A stretch of DNA of 64,000 nucleotides from Rallus limicola (taxonomy: Eukaryota; Chordata; Aves; Gruiformes; Rallidae): contig JAKCOZ010000015.1 in NCBI GenBank assembly GCA_022605955.1, forward strand, positions 10,173,287 through 10,237,286, read 5' to 3'. The notes under the pieces were generated by a model, which was given only the letters and a program-made list of their open reading frames with translations, did not search any database and was not told the origin of the DNA. Positions 24,380 through 35,050 of this stretch are shown one piece after another; position 1 is the first letter of the stretch, and each line of letters starts with the position of its first letter. The position numbers and the translations under genes are program-made.

Positions 24380-25829
24380 TAAGAGATTCCAGGACATGAG
24401 ATCTCTAAAGAAGGATGTTTTGCAGAGTTTGCTGTGAGGGCTTGGGTGGCCTTCCTTAATCCTCACTCAGAGAATGCATGAATATTCCTGGCTCTAGCAG
24501 GACAGAATTACGTTGCGTAATGTTATTCTCTCTAAATTTGCTCTCTGAAATGCATGGATGTGTGCAGACTTCACTGGTACTCTACCCTTCCTACAGTGTT
24601 TGGTACACATACAAGAAAGTATTTGCTTATCTCAGTTTTACTGTCTTCTCCTGGGGTCCTGAATCACATCTTAGGTAAGCTTACACCACTCAAACAGGAA
24701 CAATCAGTGATTTTAATTGGCCATTAGACTTAAGTATTTAGGAAGAGCAGTCAATTAATAATCAAGATCTAGAGGATATTCTCTCAATTTATTTCCAGGG
24801 CCTGTCTTGAAATCCCCCATGCACTTAGGGCTTGCAGAGCAGCTTAATGATTAGAGAATCATAATTGGTGTCATAAAACCTGGTATTTCTTCTCAGCTTA
24901 ATACCAGCATGTCCATGTAAACATTTTATATTGCACTTGGCTTAGCACCCGAGATGAATCTCATTGTGGTCTTGACGTTCTCCAGCTACAGAAGCAGGTT
25001 AACACATCACAAGGCTGCTGGTGTGCACATCCTCATTTGCAAATCTAAGTATTTATCAGTGTTTCATAAAGAAAACTAGACCTCAGCACATAATCCCAAA
25101 TAACTGGGTTGACCTGAAAGGTACTAGAAGCCTTTAAAGGGATAGAGCACACTACTTTGTGACCAGCTGCAATGATAACCACGGCCATCATAATGTCATT
25201 GATCAAAGGACAAATGGAAGAGGCACTACGGGCTCTCATTGAATATCCATTCTGAGGACCGGGAGATAATGAACCACACTGCCCAGGGAGCCTTGGGGAG
25301 ACCATATGTGCTGCAGCATGGCAGGACTCTCAGGTTGCACAGTCAGTGCAGCTAGCAGAACCAATCCTCTTCCACTTTGGAAGAGGAAAGGATGCTGGGG
25401 TTTGGGTAGCCCCAGGACCAAGAGGTTGCAGCTGTCTCATTGTCATTTGCTCTGGGTTAAAGCTGACAGCTGCAAAAACATTCCATGGACTTGCTGTTCT
25501 TTGCTAACAGGGTTTGTCACTCAAAGCCAGTGTTTGGCTGGACTCGGAGGAAATCACAGACTCTCTGTTTCCAGCACGGGGAGCAAAAGGAAAAGCCAAA
25601 CCTAGAACAGCTGCTTCCTTCAGCCTCCCTGACCCCTCAGTTGGAGACCAAAGCAAGTTGCTTCCCCTGTTATACTCACAGGGTTGGAGGGCAGCCCTCA
25701 CACATGCTATTAATTCTTCGTAGGGAGGAGGACCTCCTGGGGGACCTCAGGTGAAGTTGGTGAAAATCCAAACAATCAAAAAAGTGAGGCTTCAGCAACT
25801 GGTTTTGTTCTGCACAAGAATGAAATGAG
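24380..25829. other. Anonymous non-coding sequence
   Basis: AT-rich with TAAT-type cores up to about 25000, then more GC-rich. Overlapping frames on both strands at 25306-25754 have no recognisable domain. No repeat is recognised. Confidence 0.5.
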
Positions 25830-26020
25830 ACATTTTTTACTGAAAGAGTTGTTGGGGCCTGGAACAGGCTGCCCAGGGAGGTGGTTGAGTCACCATCCCT
25901 GGATGTGTTTAAAAAAAGGGTAGATGAGGTACTTAGGGATATGGTTTAGCCCAGGACGGGAATGGTTTGACTTGATGATCTTAAAGGTCTTTTCCAACCT
26001 TGTGATTTGGTGATTCTGCA
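25830..26020 (+). mobile_element. CR1 retroposon, 5'-truncated, with the end of ORF2
   Basis: From 25833 the sequence translates without interruption for 38 codons to a TAG at 25947-25949. The reading starts [20 protein letters not shown] and ends VLRDMV-stop, the standard C-terminus of CR1 ORF2 (endonuclease plus reverse transcriptase). The 3' untranslated part follows: 'tttgacttgatgatcttaaa', 'ggtcttttccaacct', and a decayed 'tgattt-tgattctgc' tail. The 5' truncation is typical of CR1. The intact terminal frame indicates a comparatively young copy for this window. Confidence 0.96.
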
Positions 26021-26891
26021 ACATGTAAATCTTCCCTGGAAAATTAGTTTATCCTTTGCTGAGAAGAGACCCTATCCCAGGTGAGTGGGCAGAGGCCCAA
26101 GGTGCTGGAGCTTTTCCAAATCCAGCTGTAGCACTATTCGTTCAGTTTCTCATGAGGAAAATGTCTCAACAGTTCAAATCAGGGAGTGCTCACCCCTCCG
26201 TGGTGTCCAGTCCTGGGCTACTTCTCTTCTCTACTCCACTCCAGCCTGCAAACGAGAAATTTTCCCAAGAGCATGTTAGCTGAAACTCCCCTGGTAGACA
26301 TGGTGGAGGAAGGTTACAAATACTTTATGTGTGACTGGGAAGAGATGGAACATGAGCACCAAGGTGTTCTGATGGGAGGATGTTTAGAAAGAGCATTGGG
26401 ATCTCAGGTACTTTCAGATCAAATGAGAAAGTGATGACGTACTGCTGCCTTATGTTAGGGGGCCACTCACTGAAGGCAACAGGCTCAGAAGTGAACCTTC
26501 AGTTCCCTAAAATTCTTACCCAGCTGCTTAGATCCTCAGTGGGTTATTTGAGAGCATGCAGAGAAGTTGGAATAGGATGGGAATGAAACCCAGATTCCTG
26601 ATGTCCCAGGGCTCTATTTGCCAGATTGTCATTCCTCACAGACACATTGCATGTGACTCATATCTACAATGTCAGGAGTTAACCAACACACCCCAGTAAG
26701 TGGAGGAATGTTTCCAGACCTGCTGTGACCTAAAGTTCCTCAAAATTTCAATCTCCCCAGGAGGGGAGGCAAGGACAGACAACATGGACAACTGAACAGG
26801 AACAGGCCCCATGCATCAGAGAAAATCCTTTCATAAAATGATCAAATGTCATCTCAGCAACAGATGATTTAGTAAAGATGTCCCTGTTTAC

Positions 26892-26961
26892 TGCAGGGGG
26901 GTTGGACTAGATGACCTTTGCGGGTCCCTTCCAACCTAACACATTCTGTGATTCTATGATT
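26892..26961 (+). mobile_element. CR1 retroposon, 3' end only
   Basis: 'ggttggactagatgaccttt', 'gcgggtcccttccaacctaa' and the tail 'cattctgtgattctatgatt' are the standard CR1 3' end. Only about 70 bp remain, so it is strongly 5'-truncated. It abuts the older minus-strand LINE remnant that follows. Confidence 0.93.
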
Positions 26962-26969
26962 TACTCCTA

Positions 26970-27850
26970 CTGAATAATCCCTACAGAACCCCATTCTTCT
27001 GAAAGACTGAAAACATTTCCAATTCCTGGGCTAAACATATCTTTTCAGTGGAATATAACATATTCTTGGCCAGTTCATGCTCTACTACTTCTGTGACAAA
27101 GTTGATCTTCAACTTAAACAGGCTTTAACACCCTCACTTTTTGTGCCAGACCAACTGCCTCCACTCTTGACCTCATCTTCTTAGGCATAATAAGAAAAGG
27201 TTATTTTAACATTTTAAATGATAGCTTTTCTGCAGGGACCAGCCTAATAGACCACTTCATTCCCATTTGATTTCCTGTTTCTCCTCTACATTGATTTTTT
27301 TTTCCTAGCTTTGTGTTATCACCAGATTTCTCTGGGATACTTTAAAACATGCTATTCATTGACCTGACACATTCTATGATTCTAAAATATTAAAGTAGGC
27401 AGCAAACTTTTATTTAAAGAAAGGTACTGATAACTTCCCTCCATCCCCTTTAAACATTACCTTCTGTCACATCCCCTTTAGCCTGGTCCTTTTACACTTT
27501 TTCACTCCTGTGGTAATCCCCAGCTTCTCCAGCTCTGCTAAAAATTCCCCATCATGACCTTATACCTTTATTGTTTCACTGACGTCTAGACAGATGTGAT
27601 CTATCACATCTCCTTTGTCTAGATCGGTTATCTTATCAAAGAAAAGCATGAGGTTATTCAACCTTGATTTATCCTTGGTAAATACTTATATTTTATCCCA
27701 TTTTTCCATTATTTCCTTGTCTTTAATTATTGTTCCCTTCAGAAATTGTTCTGATGGCCCTATACACTGTTGCAGTTTGACTGATTTAGAATATTCCACA
27801 TCTTCCTCCCCCCAGCTTAAGAATAGCTACTACATTTTCTGTTCTTTATA
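26970..27850 (-). mobile_element. Old CR1-clade LINE remnant, reverse-transcriptase region
   Basis: On the minus strand, translation recovers RT landmarks in the correct order from high to low coordinate: FTKDKS at 27682-27665 (family HGFTKGKS), NNLMLFFDKIT (family TNLI-F-DEVT), DVIDHICLDVSETIKV near 27600-27555 (family VDVVYLDFSKAFDTV), LAELEKLGI near 27525 (family LLEKLA-HGL), and GDNTKLG near 27320-27304 (family FADDTKLGG). Stops and lost residues, including the catalytic aspartate positions, show that it is dead. The core is 27300-27740; the outer limits are guesses. A 22-bp plus-strand CR1 tail lies inside it at 27363-27384. Confidence 0.78.
27363..27384 (+). mobile_element. Very short CR1 3' tail
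   Basis: 'cctgacacattctatgattc' closely matches the tail of the copy at 26892-26961 ('cctaacacattctgtgattc'). Only about 22 bp remain. It could be an extremely truncated insertion or a chance match inside the older minus-strand LINE. Confidence 0.45.
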
Positions 27851-28200
27851 TCATATAGTATGGCCTTTAGGTTGCTAGATTAATTAAAATATTTTCCAAC
27901 AAACTTGCAGTTTCATGCACAAGGTGTCTTAAAATGTGAGACTGAACATTATTTGGTTCCCCAGCACTGGTTAGTTAAACACCCTGTTCTTTCCTTCCCA
28001 TTGGCCATCCTGCAGTTCTTTTTCCACATTCAGTATCCTTACAAGGTACCTGTTACATGTGTTGGTCATCTAGTGACTCCCACCACATCTCACCTACACA
28101 TAGACTCTGTCAGGTATCCACTTTGTAAAAATTATCTTTTTGGCATAAAATCAGTGTTCCTGTGTCTGCAAATCCTTGACTCTTCTTTCCTCCTCAGCTT

Positions 28201-28220
28201 CCCTGCCCCCACCCCACCCC
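28201..28220 (-). other. Predicted G-quadruplex motif on the minus strand
   Basis: On the plus strand there are four C runs of 3, 5, 4 and 4 separated by loops of 2, 1 and 1 bases. The complementary strand therefore meets the usual G3+N1-7 rule with very short loops, which favour stable parallel quadruplexes. No promoter or gene end is visible nearby. Confidence 0.7.
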
Positions 28221-29085
28221 ATAATTTTATCTTCCTCTCTGCCTTTAAAATAAGAAGGGAGAAAAAAATTCTTTGTGTCTCAAAAAAACTTCCTTTGCTG
28301 ACCGTTAGCTCATTTGTGCTTGCCTGACACAGCTCATATCTAGAGAGAATAGAATAACTCCTAGAGCGAGCAGGAGAAACTGATTATCCACTCTGAAAGG
28401 AAAAAATTCTGGCTGCTGGCAATGCCTTCCTGGAACACTTCTGGACTCTCTATAGGCAGCTCATTTTTAGCTCTATAAGTTGAAACCAGCACTATGTTAG
28501 ATGACTATCTGATTTCAATGATATGTATAATAACGTCCAGGAAGGGTCCTAAAGTGAGACATGTAAATCATACAGATAAGCTCAATCTCAGTGTTTTCAT
28601 TCCAGCTATGGGATCTTTGAGAACACCCTGTCCCTTTCCCTACTTAGAAACCTTATTAGTAAGTGGCCTCTGCTCAGTTCAGATGGGTTTGCTGCCAGAT
28701 GTCTCTACAGGCAAGATTGCTTGTTAGCCTCATTCTAATAATAAATATGAACATTGCTTTCACAATACCTTTCAGCATGGGAATTCAAAGTGTTTTAAAT
28801 ATGTTGAACATTTTAACAGCAATGGAGAACAAGTTTTGTAAATTTTGTTTTAACCTTGTAACAGCAGATGAAAATGAACACTGGGTACATTTCAAATACA
28901 ATGGGATAATTTTACCTTTCCAATGGGTGAAAACCTACATAATGTCTTAGGACAAGCCTAATCTTTAATAGCCTTTTTCAAGCTCATGGTGATGCTGCTG
29001 GGATCCTCTGCAGCCAGCAATATGGCTCCTGGTGAGCAGTTTGTATAGATGTGCTCCATGCACACTATACAAGCACTGAACAGCA

Positions 29086-29152
29086 CAGGGGATTTGGACC
29101 CGATGATCTCTTGACGTCCCTTCTAATCCCTATGATTGTGTGATTCTGTGAT
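29086..29152 (+). mobile_element. CR1 retroposon, 3' end only
   Basis: 'gatttggacccgatgatctc', 'ttgacgtcccttctaatccc' and 'tatgattgtgtgattctgtg' match the CR1 3' end (GGA-GATGATCT, GGTCCCTTCCAA, tandem GATTCTATG). About 67 bp remain, with several substitutions. Confidence 0.88.
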
Positions 29153-31430
29153 CTCCACCAGAATAAGGGAAAGCATCCCCTTGGACTGTACTATAGTAGT
29201 TTCATTGCTTTCCTGCTAGGTTTTACTTAACATGCAGTGAAACCATTCAGTTGGGGCCTCAGTTATGTCCAAGGGCTTCAGGGAAGATCAAGAATATGAG
29301 ATCTTCCTGAACAACAGTCCTCTTGCTCATGGACAGGATTTTCTCCAGGTAACCATCTTATCAGCAGATCTGCCCTGCCCCAGTAGTGATCTGGCTCTGA
29401 ATTTCGCTGCCCTCGACATTCTTAAGTAAGCAATGAGGGCTTGGCTTCTTCAGATTTTCCTTATCCTAAAGAAAATGTGCTAGGACTGCCTCAGGACCTT
29501 TCTAGAAAGAGCTTGTGCCTGGTACATCCTGGTCAAGGAAAAGCTTTTTCCCAAGCAAGGCATGAGGGCTCAAATCAACCAGCCAGCTTCTCTCTGCTGG
29601 AGGGCAATGTGTGAACAAGGGGCAATCCAACACCTGTGATACCAGAAGCTTTTCACATTGATCCAATACTTTGGAAACACCTCAAGTTATTTTCTGAACA
29701 TCACAGCATTCGGTATCAGTGAACTGCCTTTCCTGTGGAAAGGAAGAAGTTTGGAGCCCTAACCCATGCTCAGAGCTGCAGAACTCTGCTTGGTCTCCTG
29801 GATGTGCAGCCAGGAGCATGGAAGCCCTCCCTGAGAGCCCCAGTTCAATGTGGCAGAGCTACTTGGGAGCTGCAGACCCTCAGTGCCTGCACCCCTTTTT
29901 GTCAGTCATAATAGCAACCAGGCACAGATCCAGGGGAATTTAGCATGTATTTCAGGGGGAATTTATTCCTTTAGATGAAACAGAGTTTGTTTGTTTTCAG
30001 TTAATCATTGCTATCCAATGAACAAAACATTTTGTCAGAGAATTCCCAGCAAACTCTACCCATGATTCACTTTCTAGTTTTCAGCAATGAAACTCAAAAT
30101 CAGGTCAGATGCCCTCTCCCACCTCTGCACAAAAAGCTCTTTAATAGCCTTTGCCTTGGAGAAGGCCCCCTCAGGGCACCCTGACCTTGCTGCAGTTCAG
30201 CGGCACTGGAGAACACAGCACCCACTGTGAGGCAGCACACTTGGTAATCTGGTTGGGCTTTAGCTTGCCTAGCTCTTCCCCTTCACTTTTTCTTCTTCAG
30301 CATTTATTACAAAGGCCCTAACCAGTATTTTCTCTTCCATCTCCCTCCAACTTGGTTTTCAGTCCCACAGGTGCGCTGGCATTGCTGGTCTACTCTATTC
30401 TGGGCTAGCAAATTGGCTGGAGGTCTCAAAAGTCCAAAAGTGTTGGCAGCTGCCATTGTTCTGTCACAAGATTCTAAACCTGCCTGATTTTCATGCAGCC
30501 CCAGCAACAAGATCCATGTTATAAATACACTTTAAATACATTTTTACTTTTTTTTCCCCCCTCATGGTAGTAGAAAAAAAAAAAACAATAATTGAACAGC
30601 AAAAATGAGATAAAAGAAAACAGAAAGGACTCCATGTCTTCAGCCTGCTTGTCTACAGAAGTAAAGGCTTGCAAAGGTCTCAGAGACAGGAATTTCTTAC
30701 ATAATTTGTGCAAATAAGCAGATGGTGAGGGATAGAGACCCTGTTAGTTATCTCTGAGAGAAAGCTGCGGCAGGGTTCAAACCATATTAGACACTTCACC
30801 ATAGGTGCAAATCCACCAGACTCTTGTCCTTGTGCTTCTGGAGGCACTTGTTTTCTGTTTCATTATTTTGAACTCAGTCTTCCCGTGTTAAGGGAGGCAG
30901 ATTCTCAGTCTTTGAAACAGAATCAGCAGTAGAGACAGTGAGAGGTCATTTTCTTTTTTTACAATGGCAGGCTGCTGAATTCTTTAGTAAGATTTTTGCT
31001 CAGCTATTTATAAGACGCTTAACAAAGGGAGATGTTAATACAAACAGAAAATATAACCTGAATGTAACTCGCTTCTTCTTGCAGGGCTTGTGGTTTTCTC
31101 TACCTACAGCTCTCGCTGTCCTCAGTCTTTCACGAGCTATAAAGCATGACCTGTTGGTATATGCTTAAACACTTATTTTTTAAAGTCAAATCCCAATATA
31201 CTTTTGGCTTCTTATCACTCCATGAAGAAGAACTGGAATCTGGAGCCTGTTTTTTCCTTTAATATCATCCTATGGAAATACACACCATACTGCACTTGTC
31301 AGTGCAGAGCCCTTGCTTTATGCTTGGCAAAGATTTGGTGCTGTGTGTTTTGCCCTTTGAGTGTGGGAAAACACCACAGGGGAAAAAAAAGAGCTAGTGC
31401 TTTCCATTTCTTGCACTAATCCTCTCAGCC
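29153..31430. other. Anonymous non-coding sequence
   Basis: A T-rich run followed by an A12-type run lies at about 30540-30590. Open frames are under 80 codons. No repeat family or RNA gene is recognised. Confidence 0.5.
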
Positions 31431-31436
31431 TGCGGA

Positions 31437-31467
31437 GTTATCATTATCATTCAAATAAAATGATAAC
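31437..31467. promoter_or_regulatory. Cluster of three GATA-type sites (tentative)
   Basis: TTATCA occurs at 31438-31443 and 31444-31449, and TGATAA at 31461-31466. GTTATCAT (31437-31444) and ATGATAAC (31460-31467) form a perfect 8-bp inverted repeat. Three WGATAA-type sites within 30 bp could bind GATA factors. Function is inferred from the motif only. Confidence 0.25.
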
Positions 31468-34033
31468 AAACCCAGCCATCTGCTTAAAAAGCCTAGGCTG
31501 GTCATAAATCCACTGGGTCCCTTAGATTTAAAAGGGGGGAAAACGCTTCAAAACGAAGAGGCTCTTATGCAATGCCAGCCCCCTCTCTAGGAGTGCTGAA
31601 ACCTTTAATCACCTAAGGAGGGGGGAGATGCACCCAGGCCGGGAGCCCCGTGTCAATGTTATTCCTCTTACATAACATCCTGCTTTATTTGCTGATTGAA
31701 CGAGCTTTTTTTTTTTTTTTTTAAACTGAACTTGTCCCTCAGATGCCGAAAGAGCTCAGTGGTACATCAGTGGTACATTGCACCTCGCCCAGAAGAAAAC
31801 CAAACCTCACTCACAAGCAAAGCCAAAGCACCACTACAGATTGAGGTTTTTCTATCTAAAAATAAGCAATCATTAACGACAAACAGTCCAGAAAAGCAAC
31901 AGCAAGCAGTGGGAACCTTGATGACACAGAAAATGAGGGCTAGCCTGGCAGGACAGAAAGACAGAGCTCCCCCTCTCTCCCACAAACCTGAATCACCTGC
32001 TACATATTTTCCTTACCCTCCTGAGGGGAAAATGTTTTATTGATAAGGCCTCTCCAAGGCTTGTGATTATCCCCCCCCACCCCACTGGGGCCAAGTGAGA
32101 TTTGAAGCTGGTCAGCTTGACATCATGTCTAGACAGTCTCTTTTGCTGGCAAACATTCAGCACACCTGAGAACAGACCAGCGATTCCAATAATGTCCAAA
32201 ACAGGGAGGAGGAACTTCTAGGTGCATGTCGAGAGGACACTGGGCAGAGGATGCTCACATGCATGTGTACCACTGCTCTGCCCACTGCTGTCCTGGTACC
32301 CAGCCTTGCATGGTTTGACATAATTAAAACACTATCAATGTTTCCTGCAAGCAGACACACAAGCGCATCCACGCTTGCAGCAACAAAGCCGCCCTTGACA
32401 CATACACACACCCACAGTGACAGCAGAGTTGCTACCCCAACATCTCCCTGGACCCACAAGGCAGTAACTTGGTGGGGGTGACTTACACCATGCTAGTGTG
32501 CAGTGACTCTACACGTCACCAGCTCACTGCCATGTGGCTGTTGAACTCCTAGGGAAATCCTTCTGCAGTTTACAACCTGATGCTTTGAAGCAAACAAACT
32601 TGGAACCAGTTTTTCTTAAAGCACAGCACCTCTGGATTAGCTTCCCAGAGCTGGAAAGGGGAGGCACCATATATGCCCTCCAATGAAGACTGCAGTCTGT
32701 TTTACAGTGGATCTTTGGGGTCTGCAATACACACATGTAGGTGCCCTCTCATTGTACATGCTTGCATGCAAGCAACCTTGTATTTGCACATGAAAACAGA
32801 CCCATGTCCTTCGCACTGCCCTCTTCGAGGGTAAGCACGCCAACCAGCACCAGTGCTTGATCCATCAGCCCAGCATGAAAGGTCTCTATTCATTGGCATT
32901 CATGTGCAAAAGGAAAGGGTGGAGATCTTGAGGTTCCCCCAGGACAGCCAGGCACTATGATTGCTCTTGTCATCTTTTAGGCTCACATGATGAAGCTGCT
33001 GTCTGCAGACCAGGCTCATGCCAACTGAATTGTTGTCTAGGCCAACCAACACCCACAGGGCCCAATCCCTTTTGTGCTCTCCCTCTTTGAACTGGGTAGA
33101 AATCATCTCAGTGAAAACCTCGGTATTTTTAGGCCAGAGAAGAGCTGGCTGGTTCCCTGCTTGCCCCTTGGGAACAGGGCATGCAGAAGACAGGGAGGAA
33201 AAGGCATGGCCACAGCATGCTGTTTTGCATCTGTCCTTAGCCGCTTGTTTACCTGCGGGCAGTTTATCCTAGATATAATATAGGCTTGAAGAAAGTCTAC
33301 ATATAGGAGGAGTTCAAAGGTTGCTCAGAGTTCCCTTTGCTAAGAAGTGGGGCAGAAGACCTGAGAACAGCTTCCTTCTGGTCCTGGTTAGCAGCTGGCC
33401 AATTCAGCTGAACATCCATCAAGCAGCAAAATGCGATAATTGTCTTGATCTGTGCAACCCAAACCTGCCAACTGTGGCCGATGCCCACTGTTAGCAAACC
33501 CAGCCCTCATTATCTGCTCTCCACCCTCGCCTTTCCAAGGCGCCGAGCACTGCAGTGTGCAATTAAGCACCCACCATCAAGTTGCTTCTAGGCCGATTTG
33601 TCATCGCCAGCATTTGTTTGGGAATGTTTGAAGCACATGGTGGCAGGGTCAGTGGATGTTGTTGAGGTTTTTCCTCTTGTGCCTGGGGGCCGGAGAGCTT
33701 TGTGCATTTCTCAGTATGTTAAACTCAATTAAAAAAAAAAAAAATTAGAAAAAAAACAACACCAGGATAACTTAAAGCAGATGTGAACACAACAAGCCTG
33801 AGACCCTTCTGAGCACAAACACGGCCATTTCATTGCAATTCCAAGAGGCTTTTCTGGCAAGCCTCCCCTCCATGTCCTACATTCTTTCATTCCAAGGAAG
33901 ACAAACAATTCAGACTGGAGCAGCAAGGCACGTTTTTCAAATAAACAGGTTCCCTCAAACAATTTTTGCCTTTGTGTCACCCCAATGCATGCATTCCTCT
34001 GTCAAAGGATCTTTTGGGATGATCAAAATGAGA
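31468..34033. other. Anonymous non-coding sequence
   Basis: A T17 run lies at 31706-31722, a C8-A-C4 run at 32071-32083, a short CA-rich patch near 32400, and A14 at about 33731-33745. Open frames up to about 115 codons have no recognisable domain. No repeat family is recognised. Confidence 0.5.
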
Positions 34034-34205
34034 ATTTGTGTCGCACCTTTCATTTAAGGGATTCAGAGCACCTTATTCAGCCCCGTGAGCCTCTCGCAGG
34101 GAAATGCGTTCACCTCCATATCCCAACACAGTATCTTCATGACTTGAAATTACAGAGGCAATCTGTGGCATTTGTGGATGCTAGAACTAGAAATCCTGTG
34201 GAGCC
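34034..34205 (-). mobile_element. Ancient MIR-like SINE fragment
   Basis: Plus-strand landmarks in reverse MIR order are 'cgcacctttcatttaaggga' (family 'gcgcctttcatctgaggat'), 'cagagcaccttattcag' (family 'aaagcgctttaca--attcag'), 'ccccgtgag' (family 'cctgtgag'), and 'ctgtggcatttgtggatgct' followed by 'agaactagaaatcc' (family 'gtggcagagctgggaatagaaccc'). It is more decayed than the copies at 23.6 kb and 41.7 kb. Confidence 0.5.
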
Positions 34206-34429
34206 TTTCACTGTTGGAAGAGGAGTGTGGCTGGAATGTGAAGGGCAGTAATTGCTGGGGACAGATCCTCTGATTCTGCTCATCACCACTGTGTGTTTTA
34301 AGAACAGGTAAAGCCTTATTTTACCCTACACTGGCTCAAACACAGGGCTATGGGCACAGGAGTGCAGTCTGTAAAGCACTACTCAATTCACTTGTTACCT
34401 GACTCTCATCTCTCATTTTTCCCTCAGTC

Positions 34430-34490
34430 TGGCAGGTGCCTTGACCAAAGTCACTCATTCCTTCCTTGTAGCCTCTAAGTTTCACGTTTA
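34430..34490 (+). mobile_element. Ancient MIR-like core fragment
   Basis: 'ccttgaccaaagtcactcat' followed by 'cttgtagcctctaagtttca' matches the MIR core 'ccttgggcaagtcacttaac' followed by 'tgtgcctcagtttcctc'. Only the core can be recognised. Confidence 0.42.
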
Positions 34491-34969
34491 CTTTGCCAGC
34501 TGCTTTTGACTCTGGCTTTGACTTCTCTGACTAATTTTTGGACTCTGCTGTGGCCCCACTCATGAGCTCTCTATAGCTCCACATTTCTCCACCTGTCTCT
34601 TGATGGGGAAAAACAATGCCAAGTCTGGGAGGATTTTATTATTTTGAATTTTTGTTTCATTATATGCATTCTATATTCTCTTCTGTGAAAAAGAACAGAG
34701 GTTGTCTCTGGAGAACATCAGGACATGGGGGGAGACAATTCTAAAATCTACACTGGAGATTTACGACTGTTTCTTCCAGACCTTGCATGTACGAGGAAAC
34801 AAACCTGAGGCAGACTCAGCTTATAGCTCTAGCCTTCCACCCCAGGAGAGCCATCAGTGCCAGCAATTTCCACTTCAAATCAAGATTGCCTGGAAATGCA
34901 CTGAGCTGCACTGTGTGGGCAACCTGAAGGATTTCTTATGCCTTCTAGTCAAATGGCATTTAGATTAAT

Positions 34970-35050
34970 AAAACAGGGGGGGAAATAATAAATAGTAGAT
35001 ATACTAAAAATAATAGGAGATAGTAAATAATAGATAGAGGACAATAACAT
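34970..35050. repeat. AT-rich low-complexity sequence
   Basis: Imperfect reiterations of AATA, ATAGT and AGATA units, such as 'aataataaatagtagata' and 'agatagtaaataatagatag'. This looks like a decayed A-rich simple repeat. A G7 run precedes it. Confidence 0.7.
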
